A stretch of 64,000 nucleotides of DNA from Melitaea cinxia (lineage: Eukaryota > Arthropoda > Insecta > Lepidoptera > Nymphalidae). Shown here piece by piece: positions 48,806 to 59,469 of this stretch. The stretch is from assembly GCF_905220565.1 (NCBI RefSeq), contig NC_059416.1, positions 744,001 to 808,000 of the forward strand, written 5' to 3'. The notes beneath the pieces are model-generated. The model was not told the DNA's origin, did no database searches, and was given only the letters and a program-made list of their open reading frames with translations. Each line of letters starts with the position of its first letter. The stretch's first letter is position 1. Position numbers and translations under genes: made by a program.

Positions 48806-48830
48806 TGGCCGAGCGCCGGGGGCGGACTGG

Positions 48831-49133
48831 CGACGTACTACAACCTCCGGGATAAGACCTCACGCTGTTTGACAGCTACACAACCTCTTTTACTATAACC
48901 TCTGTGGTTAAAACTCGCGCGAAGATCCTTTTATTTTTTTTAAATGGTTCCTTGCCTACGCTGTTTGACAGCTAGGTACACAACCTCCTCCGTTATAAAC
49001 TCTGTAGTTAAAACTCGTGCGAAGTTCCTTTTTTTAAATATTCGTTTATTTGTGGTCTTTCGTCCAGGATGAAGTGATCCTTTCTGTTAAATAGGTTTAC
49101 AACCTCCTTTGCTATAAACCTTTGTTAAAACTG
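48831..49133 (-). repeat. Degenerate tandem repeat upstream of knk exon 1
   Basis: ACGCTGTTTGACAGCTA starts at 48862 and 48958 (96 bp apart), each followed by CACAACCTC, a TATAA-like word, GTTAAAACTCG and GCGAAG. A third weaker unit is at 49085 and a partial one at 48831. It lies where the 5' UTR or promoter of knk should be. Confidence 0.85.
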
Positions 49134-49688
49134 GCATTTAACACTGGAGCGTTACATTTTTTTTTAAACTTTTAATTGTTTGAATTGGCGGTATATTTTA
49201 TTTAGTGAATCTGTTTTTATTTTTGTATAACCTGTGACACGAGCATTCGCGCTCGTTCCGTTACGCGCACTGACACTTTCACTTTTGTTAGTTTACATCA
49301 TTAGATTGAGTTAAAAAAATAACTTTCACTGTAGCTCCCCACTACTTCTTATCACTAGTTATTGTCGCTTAAGCCTTGTTATTTAATATTTTATATGAGT
49401 ATAATAATTGAAATCTGTTTAAGCTGAAATTGAATGTAATTTTTAATTACTTAAGCTATTAAATAGAGATTAGATACCTACATAATTTCTACTGATATTA
49501 TCAGCGCAAAAATTTTAGTAGATATTTGTAACTTTACCAATTGAATGGGCAAGCTAGTTGAATAATTTACCTACATTATTTTAGTATTAACAAGATGATA
49601 ATATTTTACTGTTAGATTACACTGGTGTGTAGGTGACCTTGTAATGAGCAATGTATGAGAGAAGGCAGAAGGGCAGTCCCTTCTCTGA
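49134..49688. other. AT-rich upstream region, nothing recognised
   Basis: Probable knk upstream sequence; no repeat family or frame identified. Confidence 0.35.
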
Positions 49689-49720
49689 TATAAAACCTCT
49701 TTGCATGAATGAGCGTCAGG
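49689..49720 (+). promoter_or_regulatory. Candidate TATA/initiator core promoter
   Basis: TATAAAA at 49689 and an initiator-like GTCAGG with A at 49718, the usual 29-30 bp spacing. It points away from knk. No downstream gene recognised. Confidence 0.3.
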
Positions 49721-49759
49721 TCGAGCGGATATTCATTCGGTACTGGTACTTTCCATACG

Positions 49760-50140
49760 ATATTTATAATTTGAATATAATTTAATTTAAATTTAAGTTT
49801 AATTTTATAATTATTATTACATATGTTAGTTAATGAATTTAAGGAAAAAAAATTATAATTTTTTTTTTGTAATTATCTGTATCTAAACTAAGCAGATAAT
49901 TTAAGGCCATGCATCTTTGTTTATTTTTATTTTGTTTTAAGGCCACTTTTCATAGGTTTTTTTTAGCAAAATCGGTGTAAATTTTTTTTATCAAAAACCT
50001 TGGCTTACGGTATTAAAAGTTAAACAAATACTATGATCATTAGGATTTCCTAGTACAAATTAAGTTAAATAAATAACAAACGGTAATTTGATATATTAGC
50101 CGTAAATATAAAAATAATAAAAAATCTTTCGGGAAATTGA
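49760..50140. other. AT-rich, nothing recognised
   Basis: No frame or repeat end identified. Confidence 0.35.
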
Positions 50141-50144
50141 TGCC

Positions 50145-50345
50145 ACGTTGGCGCAGCGGTCACAACACTGGCTGTTGCGTTAACGGTCGCGGGTTCGATT
50201 CCCGCACATAACAAATATTTATATTGGTCGTATAGAGGTTTTGTCGTTGTCTGGGCGTTTGTGCTTGTGTGTTGTGTGTGTTTCCGAACCGACGTAGGAG
50301 AAAATCCTACTGGAGGTCGTTGAGTATGAGGCGTTTATTATGTTT
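50145..50345 (+). mobile_element. S5 tRNA-derived SINE
   Basis: A box TTGGCGCAGCGG near 50153 and B box GGGTTCGATTCC near 50190. The body after the head (GTGTTTCCGAACCGACGTAG, CTACTGGAGGTCGTTGAG) differs from S1. Confidence 0.85.
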
Positions 50346-50623
50346 ATTAAATAAGAATATTTACGTGTAAAATATTACTAGTTATTTTATTTATTAATTT
50401 TACTTATGTATTACAATATTTTTGACATAAATTTCTTAAATTATAAATTACTTTTTTTTTAAATACTCTATCATAAATATAAGTCCTTTTTCGTGATCAA
50501 AGGAATTATTACTGATATAAAAAAAAAGATATTTAGTCGAGCAGAAATCAATGTTGATAGAATTAGCTAGAATTAGCTAGCCACAATATGAATATTCAAT
50601 CTGTATAATATTTTACGAAATTA

Positions 50624-50946
50624 TCTATACAAATAAATAAAATTGAAGTGTCTGTTTGTAACATAAAAATAACCGCTTTTTACTAAATGCATATGGATGT
50701 ATACACGGTACATATACCAAAATAACATTTTTTACAATTTTTGTCTGTCTGTCTGACTGTTTGTTCCATCTAATCTCTGTAACGGTTGGACCGATTTTCA
50801 CGCGACCTTCACTGACAAATAGCTGATGTAATAAGGAGTAACTTAAGCTACTTTTATTTTAGAATTTTATTTACTTCGTGATTCTGCGAACTGAAAAATA
50901 ACTATTTTAATAAATACGACGCGTACAAACTCGCTGGCACAGCTAG
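50624..50946 (+). mobile_element. HelA non-autonomous Helitron
   Basis: TCTATACAAATAAATAAAAT after A; ends GCTGGCACAGCTAG before T. 323 bp. Confidence 0.93.
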
Positions 50947-50949
50947 TAT

Positions 50950-51400
50950 ATACAAATAAATGAATATAAAATCAAAAGCGACTAACTACATTGGAGAAAA
51001 AATTCTAGTTACATATAAATGCAACATAAAGCCTTCGCTTCGTTTCTTTTTTTTAACTTCCAAAAGGGGTTCTCAATTCGACTATTTTTTTTTCACATAA
51101 TTTTTACTCTGACAAAATCTATGCTCCCAGTAAAAGTTATGTGATACATAAATAAATAAAAAAATACAAGCGAATTAAGTACCTTTTTGAAAGTTTTGAA
51201 AGCGAAACACTATGCATACTTCGTCACACGAACATTGAACAATTAAGCTGCTTAACAGCGCTGTGTATTTTCGACATGTTTGCTGTTATACTACGCGCTT
51301 TTAAAGCGACAATGTGTGCTGAAAAAATAGTAAAAAGGTTAGGCTTTATAGCAAATTAGTTAAGAGGAATGTTGACTATAGGTTCAGGACCACAGGTAAG
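50950..51400. other. Mostly unassigned; short R5 fragment at 51055
   Basis: CTTCCAAAAGGGGTTCTCAA followed by a T-run looks like R5. The rest is not assigned. Confidence 0.35.
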
Positions 51401-51404
51401 CAAT

Positions 51405-51530
51405 ACTACGTTAAAGCTGTGCAGTGTTGTGTGTGTGTCCCTGTGGTGAGTAAGGTGGCTAACTTCCAGTGAGGTTGGGTGGGTTCGGGTTTTTGATACT
51501 TCCGGTGTTGCAGGCGTTCATAGACTGTAT
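51405..51530 (-). repeat. S3 element, fragment
   Basis: GTGGTGAGTAAGGTGGCTAA and CCGGTGTTGCAGGCGTTCAT, complement of S3. Confidence 0.75.
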
Positions 51531-51734
51531 TATCTGTTTAAAATTAAGTTTCTTTGCTACCTTTGTGATAAAAAAAAGTGTGTGTCAGCTTTCAAGGACG
51601 ATTATCCTTATATTTGAAAATTAAAATGTTGTCATAAATGAATCAAATAATAATTAATTAAATTAATAAAACTTTGAAATAAAAGATGAAATTGAGGCTT
51701 GCTATTTGTATCGGTACAGCAATAGCTGGTATGT

Positions 51735-52052
51735 TCGCTTCAGGCTGTAATATCCCACTGCTGGGCATAGGCTTCTTTCCCCATTTAGGAGCAGAGCTTA
51801 ATCCACCATGCTGCTCCAATGAGGGTTGGCCGAATATATTCCCTACTATGAGTAACTATCGCTATCAGGTGTACATGAAAACAATCAGGACCGACGGCTT
51901 AACGTGTTCTTCGAGGCACGAGCAGAACACCCAGACCACGGCAAACACATGCATGGCCAATACATATGTCTGTTGCGAGCGGGAATCGAACCCGCAACCA
52001 CCAGCGCAACAGTCACAAACCAGTGCTGTGACCGTTGCGCCAATGTTATCTG
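51735..52052 (-). mobile_element. S1 SINE, near full length
   Basis: CTTCAGGCTGTAATATCCCA through ATGGCCAATACATATGTCTG to CCGTTGCGCCAATG. CTGGTAT flanks both sides. Confidence 0.88.
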
Positions 52053-52192
52053 GTATATTATTATAATGAAATGAAATGTAATGAAAACATTTAATTCGTC
52101 ATAAGGTGATATACACACTTAACGAAAGTCAAAATAATGTCATTTACAAAAATAATAATACAAATAAATTGGAAAAATACTAGCTATACCTA

Positions 52193-52428
52193 TCTATACT
52201 AATATTACAAAGAGGGAAGATTTGATTGTTTGTCTGCATTGAATAGGCTCCGAAACTACTGAACCGATTTGAAAAATTCTTTCACTGTTGGGAAGCTATC
52301 CGCGGGTAACATATAGCCCAGATTATAATTTCAAAAAAATTTGGAAAAAAATTAAATTAAAAAATTAGGAAAAAAAAACTATATTGAAACTTTTTAAATA
52401 CCCGAGCGAAGCCGGGGCGGGATTCTAG
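52193..52428 (+). mobile_element. HelB-type Helitron
   Basis: TCTATACTAATATTACAAAG after A; ends GAAGCCGGGGCGGGATTCTA plus G before T. GC-rich 3' end. Confidence 0.88.
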
Positions 52429-52796
52429 TCTTATATAAACAGATATAATTGCTGTAAAACACCACTCTCAACAACACTGAGTGTCAGTTGTTTCACACGT
52501 TTCCACTCCCCGTATTTTTTCATACTACGTTTATTTTTTATTTTATTTATTAAGAAAAGAGTACTCTAAAGAAGCTAATGTAATATTAATTTATCTGTTT
52601 GTTGATTTACAAAATTGTTCCGAAACACGCCGCGTGGGCGACTGCCTGTTTAATTTAATGAAACGTTATATAAAGTTATTTTCGTCATTTCTTTTTCGTG
52701 ATTCATTATTTTTTTTACAAGCTTCCGTTCGTGGCTTTATCTGTGTATAATTTTAAAACTTAATCACATAGTTCTTTAAGCATTAAACTCTATTAA

Positions 52797-53195
52797 AAAA
52801 CGAGTGTGCTTTAGGCCATATGACAGAAGTAAAACTTCTTTAGTTACTTCTACAGTAATAATATACGAAACGTAACTGCGTACCTGCCTACCTGTATTAT
52901 TTATAAATATGTTTATCGAAAAAAAAATGTAGCTATACCAGTCGACTGCTACTTATAACACAAGCACTAAGTTGTTTACTTTAGGAACAGACGACCGCGT
53001 GTGTATTGTGTAGATATTTATTTATAAATATTTATATTTATATTTAACTCACTCTCTTTCTCTATCTTCACTAACTTATATCCCTCTCAACTTTCAGTCG
53101 CCTCGCCCGATCACTCTTTTCGTAACCTTCTCATCACGCATTCACCAGCTTACTCCAAAAGTCAAACGTGCGAAAAAGTTTTACTTCAATAACAA
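52797..53195 (+). mobile_element. M6 MITE split by an S4 SINE tail
   Basis: GAGTGTGCTTTAGGCCATAT and GACAGAAGTAAAACTTC at left; AAGTTTTACTTC at right. 52890-53045 inside is S4 (TGTTTATCGAAAAAAAAAT, GAACAGACGACCGCGTGTG). Confidence 0.85.
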
Positions 53196-53201
53196 ATTAT
53201 T

Positions 53202-53656
53202 GGAACGAAGTTCCTTACGGCAAGCTTGACATTTGGCTGGGCGAGCGAATTGAAAAAAATGTGATACTAAAACCGTAAGAAAAATATATAACGGAAGTGA
53301 CGTAATATCACTCACACGACTATATAATGTGACGTTTGTAAAACTAAAATATTACTAGTAAACTTTTTTTAAATTATTTATATCATTTTATATTGTCGAC
53401 AAAAATAAATAAAGCCCTATGTTTTTTTAATTTCACTCAGTAGTTTGAATTATTATTATTTTCTTCGATTTATTTTATTTTACGGTATTTGTTATTTTCT
53501 AAAATACTAAATTTCGTAAATACTTTTATGTACTTAATTCAAAACCAATCAACAAAATAAAAAAAAATCAAGAACTAGAAAATATATATGTATAAAATTC
53601 AACATTTTTTTTTCAAATTGTGTTGCTTCTATACTATCCGAAGGAACTTCGTTTCT
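53202..53656. mobile_element. MITE with 17-bp inverted ends
   Basis: AACGAAGTTCCTTACGG at 53204 and CCGAAGGAACTTCGTTT at 53638 are inverted copies with one mismatch. No coding frame. Confidence 0.85.
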
Positions 53657-53990
53657 ACCTGGTGTCCCATGACACCACATAATTTATTTTTATAAAGATT
53701 TGTACATCAAGTTATCGTTATAAACGGTACTGCATCACGAAGGCTGCGTCTAAATATTAACAACGCAAAGCGAACTCGAGTTAGTCAAATGAATTTGTCA
53801 ATGCTCCGCTAACTAATACGTGACATACATTTGCGTGTTTCGAGGCTAAATTGAACTAAACTTCCTAGTATTAGTTTAGACCTGCTGATTACAGATATAG
53901 AACAGACCTAACAAGGAGGTTACATATCACGCTTTGTGTTGCATCTTGATTATCTTAACTATATTTGTGCTAAAATTACTTTTGATTGAG
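53657..53990. other. Nothing recognised
   Basis: AT-rich sequence between a MITE and an S2 SINE. Confidence 0.35.
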
Positions 53991-53994
53991 AAGA

Positions 53995-54272
53995 TTGTAT
54001 TGTGTGGCACTAAAGAATATAACCACCCCCTCTCTTCCCGTGGGTGTCGTAAGAGGCGACCGATGGCGGGATAACCATCCAACTGCTGGCTTTGAAATAC
54101 ACAGGCCGAAGATGGGCAGCAGCGTCTTCGGTGCGACAAAGCGAGCCCTGCGGTCACCAACCCGCCTGCCCAGCGTGGTGACTATGGGCAAAACACATGA
54201 GTTCACGTTATTTTTGGCGTAAACTTGTGGAGGCCTATGTCCAGCAGTGGACTGTATAGGCTGTAATGTATG
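53995..54272 (+). repeat. S2 SINE with internal deletion
   Basis: TTGTGTGGCACTAAAGAATA through AGAGGCGACCGATGGCGGG (about 50 bp lost relative to 38040) to GGACTGTATAGGCTGTAATG. Confidence 0.92.
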
Positions 54273-54279
54273 TAATTAC

Positions 54280-54910
54280 TTTTGTGTGTACTTATGTACG
54301 CACGTAAGAAGTTATAATTCGTTGGCTTTTTTATTTATTTAAGTAATATATCCACAGGCTTATTATGCCTGTGCTTTTGTTATTCCATATACTCGTATAT
54401 ATATATATTTTTTAACATGCATCGGTACTTCAACGCAACTTTAGAATCCTAGAAGCCCTAATAACTAGTCTAATAAAGTAATTACAATACTACTTAACAA
54501 TATAAATATGTTTAAGTAGTATTATAATTATTAATTATACATATAAAGTATTTGGTTTCAATAAAAAATTAAATACAGCATTCTTATTTCCTAACAGTAT
54601 TTAACTGAAAAATTATTTTTTCTTTTATTCAAGTAGGCTTAAAAGTACTTGACGTAACGATTCACGCAGTGAGCAATCATTATAATATGTAATCGAATCT
54701 AATTCCGATTTAGAAGGTATGTATATTCTGCAGAGAACTATCGACAAGAAACACCACAGTTTCTCTTAAAAATAATTAACTGTCAATAATTAGATCGCTC
54801 ATTAGCGATAAGGCCGCCTTTTGTATATCTCCTGTTTTAATTTTTGTAATTTTGCTCATTCTTGGTATACAATGAAGAGTTTTTAGTAGTAGTTTTAGTT
54901 ATTATTATTA
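54280..54910 (-). repeat. Mixed AT-rich repeats including R10
   Basis: ATATCCACAGGCTTATTATG near 54350 recurs at 2695 and 47220. 54620-54790 is R10 (GTATATTCTGCAGAGAAC), followed by CATTAGCGATAAGGCCGCC. Confidence 0.55.
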
Positions 54911-55009
54911 TTATTAATTACAAATTTAGTCATATCTTTCATTGTGTGTAATTAATTAGTTAACAATTTAGAAATAAGTATTTATAATATTCAAAAAGTT
55001 CGTAATTTG

Positions 55010-55242
55010 ACTAACCCATTGGCACAGTTTGTAGTGACCCTGCTTTCTGCTCGACGATTGTGGGTTCGATTCCCACCCCGAGTCTGGGTGTAAAATAAAT
55101 ATTTATTTATATATGTATATTATTTATAAATATGTTTATCGAAAAAAATATGTAGCTATACCAGTCGTCTGTTACCTATAACACAAGCATTAAGTTGCTT
55201 ACTTTAAGAACAGACGACCGTGTGTGTATAGTGTAAAAAAAA
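55010..55242 (+). mobile_element. S4 tRNA-derived SINE, near full length
   Basis: A-box region TTGGCACAGTTTGTAGTGAC, B box GGGTTCGATTCCCACC, then ATGTTTATCGAAAAAAATAT and GAACAGACGACCGTGTGTG. Confidence 0.92.
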
Positions 55243-55745
55243 TCGCAAAAAAATTGAATACTTTCAACGTCGGACTTCCGATTTACGGAAGTTGACGAAA
55301 GTGAAATTATCAACAGTTGTAATGTAATTTAACAATCACGAATATTATTCTGCAATTTGAAAGTTGTATGTAATATTTACTAGTAACATAAAAAGTTAAC
55401 AGCAAAGAGAAAGCTGTTTTGATATTGATATTGTGAAATTATTTAAATGACAACACTGACCGCTGACCCAACGACATTCGTCATATTTTATTTACTGGTA
55501 TACTTGACATATTTTAATAGATTTAGTAATATGGCTGGAAATAAAAAATTTAAGAGATTTGATTCAATCATCCTATCCAACTTTCAAGAATGACCGAATA
55601 GGCGCGATACGTAAATAGAATATGAGACAAAAATGACTTCTGATATTTCAAGTTTTAAATCATAAAAAAAGGTAAAGAGAAGAATTTCCTTTGGATGTAA
55701 TGGTGTTTTGACAAAAGCTTGTGGATTATCCTTACTTCAAATGCG
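55243..55745. other. Nothing firm
   Basis: May include the degraded 3' part of the mariner relic that follows. No frame recognised. Confidence 0.3.
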
Positions 55746-56246
55746 ACAATTCTGCTTATTTACGTACCCATTCAACCAAAAAAGGGCTTTATTGGGAACA
55801 AAATTTTGAATGGAAATTCAATATCAATATCGATTTGTGTTTCCACCCATACGCTGGCATCGCATAAAAATAGTCGTTTGCTTTATTTTCTGCACTAGTT
55901 GAATCTTGAGAGCTTTTAAGGCTAGATCCTTCCGTAAAATCTTTCATAAAGTCGAAGGGTACAACCCCATTTGCTGAGAATGGCTACGGATTGGTGGATT
56001 TGGATCATCTTCAACGCTTTTCTGTACAACGGCTGCAGCTTATTCAGTGTGCGCTGTTTGGTGTCTCACGGGAGGAACATTATCATCAAGAGTAAAATGT
56101 TAATGGTCCGAAAACGATCCATTATTATTCGATTAGCCGCTCTGAAGGTCGAAAACGAAGTGCGCGAGAGTTTGACGAACAGAACCATTATTTTGATAAA
56201 ATATTTCAACAATCTGCAAGCGTTGTTCTGGCGTAAGTCTATCCAT
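55746..56246 (-). pseudogene. Mariner-type transposase relic, second family
   Basis: From an ATG at 56246: MDRLTPEQRLQIVEIFYQNN, GSVRQT. After frameshifts: ILRKDLALKALKIQLVQ near 55900, and FWLNGYVNKQNCRI near 55750, the strand after a catalytic Asp. Many stops. Unrelated to the copy at 5012. Confidence 0.85.
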
Positions 56247-56249
56247 AAT

Positions 56250-57015
56250 GAAATGTCAAAACAAAAATAAACAAAAAGCAACTATCAGCTGTTAATTAAG
56301 TTATCAAATAAAGCAGTGTTGCCAACACAATGCTGTGAACCTCTAAAAAAACCACCATTTACAAATATTTGTCGTAGCTTGGCCATTTGCGCTTGACTTG
56401 TGTTTGTTTTTTGAGTAACAATGTTTACGAGATTGTCGAGACCTTATCGCTAAAGCAGCAAGCAAGTGATGACGCTCAACTATTCCCATAGGTAATCTTC
56501 TCTATATCAACTTATTCTACCAGAAGGATATCTAGCGCTTAAAAGCAAGAACCTAAAGATACACAATCCTTTCCAAGTCGGCGTCGTAGCCAAAACCCTA
56601 AAGTGCTACTGGAACTCAGACTTTTTGATAGACATTCAGAATTGTCAAAACTATAAAAATTGGACATCATATAAGTTGCACAAGTTAGAATAAAATCTTG
56701 GGCTGAAACTACTAATAATAATTTCAGTACGTTGGGCCGTAATTCATGGGTACTTAGGTTTGGACTTATGAGGTTAAATTGATTTGATTTCAAGTATATA
56801 TTTCTGGAGATAAGTAAGATTTTTCCTAGTGATCAATACGAAAGTAACATTTTTTCAAAAACGTCTTTGTTCAACTGTTCCTAAAGTAGGCAATTTGATA
56901 CCTGAGGCTTAGGTAGAAATGACACAAGAGAGAATTGAAAGAGAAAGAGTATGATAAAATTAAATCAAACCACAAACACTAAACACCATTGCTAAGATAC
57001 ATACTGACAACAATA
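56250..57015. other. Intergenic, nothing recognised
   Basis: An 84-codon minus-strand open frame at 56539-56793 has no recognisable domain. Confidence 0.35.
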
Positions 57016-57019
57016 AGAT

Positions 57020-57215
57020 ACAACTGAGGTAGGGCACAGCAGGAATTTCCTGCTCAAAATATGGAGCAGCCCGACTGGGGTAGTACGACTCGTTCCTGTT
57101 GGTGAGTAAGGTGACCAGAGCTCCTGGGGGGGATTGGGGATTGGGTCGGCAACGCGCTTTCGATGCTTTTGGTATTGTAGGCGTCTATAAGCTACGGTAA
57201 TCTCTTACAGCAATC
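57020..57215 (-). repeat. S3 element
   Basis: TGAGGTAGGGCACAGCAGGA, GCAGCCCGACTGGGGTAGTA, GTGAGTAAGGTGACCAGAGC and GTAGGCGTCTATAAGC. Confidence 0.9.
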
Positions 57216-57464
57216 AATACAAAAGTAAAATTGACAGTTGACGTTGTGTTACGTTGTCACAAGAGACAGCAATAACAATGTTAAACTAGCTTAACCCATG
57301 TCCTTTAGATAGAGCCACGACACAAATAGAGCGACCCTTGAAGATAAGGCTTATTGATCTCGAAATTCTTAATGTTCATAGAGTGTTAAAACTTTATCTA
57401 AAGCTTAACTACGAGTATATTTATTATATAAAACACCCACGCTAAAAAAAGTTGTAACTTCTCT

Positions 57465-57540
57465 TTGACTAGCTTGTTAGCGCAGTTTGCAGTGACCCTG
57501 CTTTCTGCTCCGGGCGTTGGAGTGTGGGTTTAGTATATGT
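57465..57540 (+). repeat. S4 SINE head, truncated
   Basis: GTTAGCGCAGTTTGCAGTGA and CTGCTTTCTGCTCCGGGC, cut before the B box next to an S1 insertion. Confidence 0.75.
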
Positions 57541-57550
57541 ACGTGTATGT

Positions 57551-57895
57551 GACGCCGCGTTGGCGCAACGGTCACAGCCATGGATTGTACCTGTTGCGCT
57601 GGCGCTTGCGAGTTCGATCCCCACACATGACAAACATTTGTATTGGCCATACAGGTGTTTGCCGTGGTCTGGGCGTTTGTGCAGTCTTTGTGGGTTTCCC
57701 CACCGTGCCTCGGAGAGCACGTTAAGCCGTCGGTCCCGGTTGTTATCATATACACCTGATAGCGATCGTTACTCATAGTAGGGAATATATCCGCTAACCC
57801 GCATTGGAACAGCGTGGTGGATTAAGCTCTGATCCTTCTCCTACATGGGGAAAGAGGCCTATGCCCAGTAGTGGGATATTAGAGGCTGAAGCGTA
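57551..57895 (+). mobile_element. S1 tRNA-derived SINE, full length with TSD
   Basis: A box TGGCGCAACGG at 57561, B box GTTCGATCC at 57612. The tail reads GAGGCCTATGCCCAGTAGTG and GGCTGAAGCGTA. Perfect 10-bp TSD ACGTGTATGT (57541-57550, 57896-57905). The reference copy for S1. Confidence 0.95.
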
Positions 57896-57905
57896 ACGTG
57901 TATGT

Positions 57906-58310
57906 ATTCATTTATATTATTGGAATTTATATAATCGTCATAGGCTCTCATAACTCAGTATGAGAATTTAGTCTGGATTTGTCCACGTTCCTATGATGTT
58001 TATGATTTTTTTTTCCCATATGGATATTTATTTATTCTTAATCATCGTCCTTATTTATATTATAAAATATCTAACTTCTGTCTGTTTGTGTAAAAGGTTT
58101 CTGGTCTGTCCATTAGCTTCGTTCATTTCAAAAATGTAGTTTATGAAAGGTTAAAGGTTACACACTGTCTAACCCTTAACCTTTAAGCTATTATATAACC
58201 CTTAAATAAAAGCTAAAATCAAAGTCAAAATTACTTTCAGTCAAGTAAGCTTCACTATCTATTTTGAATGGTCAATTTAACAAACCATAATCATATCATT
58301 GCTTAGCATA
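57906..58310. other. Nothing recognised
   Basis: AT-rich, with a short direct repeat of TTAACCTTTAAGC-like words near 58150-58190. Confidence 0.35.
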
Positions 58311-58314
58311 TTCA

Positions 58315-58505
58315 TCATCATCATCATCATTACAGCCTATGTATTTACAGCCTGTGTATTTTAAAGCGAGCAGTTGGATGGTTATCCCGCCACCGGTCGG
58401 TTTTTTAAGGTGTAGTGGAACTGTGTTATCCCTTAGTCACCTCTTACGACACCCACGGGAAGAGAGGGGGTGGCCATATTCTTTAGTACCGTAGCCACAC
58501 AGTAA
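58315..58505 (-). repeat. S2 SINE with internal deletion
   Basis: CATCATCATCATCATTACAG, then CAGCAGTTGGATGG-like GAGCAGTTGGATGGTTATCC to CCGTAGCCACACAG; the middle is lost. Confidence 0.88.
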
Positions 58506-58544
58506 CCTCAGCATATTAATTATAGTTAATTTGAAGAACACGGT

Positions 58545-58805
58545 CGGCAAACAAGCATAGGTACAGCTCATCTGATGATAAGCGATTACCGTATCTTAGA
58601 TCGCCTTCAACACTAGAAACATCGCAAGCGCGTAGGCAATCCTACCCTCAATCCCCAAGTGACTCTGGTTACCGTACTTGTCACAGGAACACAACACTGC
58701 TTGAAAGCAGTATTATTTAGCTGTGATCTTCTGTAAGGTCGAGGTACCTCAGTCGGACTGCTCCAGATTTTGACCAGGATATTCCCTGCTGTGCCCTACC
58801 ACAGT
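58545..58805 (+). repeat. S3 element, near full length
   Basis: GGTCGGCAAACAAGCATAGG, AACATCGCAAGCGCGTAGGC, GCTTGAAAGCAGTATTATTT and GGTCGAGGTACCTCAGTCGG. Confidence 0.9.
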
Positions 58806-58809
58806 TAAA

Positions 58810-59330
58810 AAAATTTCATTGTCTTTGCGGTCTAATTATCTTCTTTAATTTTAGTTACGTCTTCTGCCTATATATAATTACAATTATTTCAATATTTCAA
58901 GTGTTAGTACGACTTTTGTTGGGTTTGGTTTACCCCATAGCGGAGCCGTGTACCGAGGAAGGCATTAGGCTATATTTCTTCAAAATAACTTGTGCGAAAC
59001 CGTGAAGCATGTCTAGTTTATTATATAATATATCATGTAAGTAAATGTCAATCTGACGAGAAGCTAAAATTGACACGGGAAAATTACGTAGGACGATATA
59101 TACGTCTATGTATTCAGAATAGAACTAACCCCGGTGACATTTAGAGATAATGAAATTCAGAAGAAAAAGTATTAACAAAAAGTTTAAAAGGTTAAAAAGT
59201 GAGCACAAAGAGGTTGACAAAGCGTTCGTTTACCCTGTTTTGTTGCAGTTTTAAAATTTCACGTGAAATTGTAAAGGTTGTAACAATTTATTATTGCTAA
59301 AAATAATTTTAAAAAATCATTTTTGTCATA
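58810..59330. other. Mostly unassigned
   Basis: 58930-59035 resembles a Helitron/LINE tail (CCATAGCGGAGCCGTGTACC, GAGGAAGGCATTAGGCTATA). The rest is not recognised. Confidence 0.35.
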
Positions 59331-59334
59331 TACA

Positions 59335-59440
59335 TATCAGCCAATCTGTAGGGGAGCAGAGTGGTGGATTAAGGTAGAAGTTTTCTTCTACATAGAGAAA
59401 GGCCTTTGCCCAGCAGTGGGATATTACAAGTTGAATCGTA
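59335..59440 (+). repeat. S1 SINE tail
   Basis: AGAGTGGTGGATTAAGGTAG, CTACATAGAGAAAGGCC and CCCAGCAGTGGGATATTACA. Confidence 0.85.
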
Positions 59441-59469
59441 AATATTAAATGATACACATTCCAAGACAA

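Noticed and set aside
46510..46788. 92-codon frame with a long Lys run
   Set aside because: The Lys run is the 46-base poly(A) between direct repeats.
57561..57620. tRNA gene suggested by A and B boxes (also 22130, 39110, 50155, 55015)
   Set aside because: The boxes sit in SINE heads with SINE bodies and target duplications. No full cloverleaf could be drawn.
57469..57778. Recurring frames with SNDRYQVYMITTGTDGLTCS and NICIGHTGVCRGLG (19426, 33592, 44802, 51686)
   Set aside because: Translations of S1 SINEs in either direction, with no constraint beyond the repeat.
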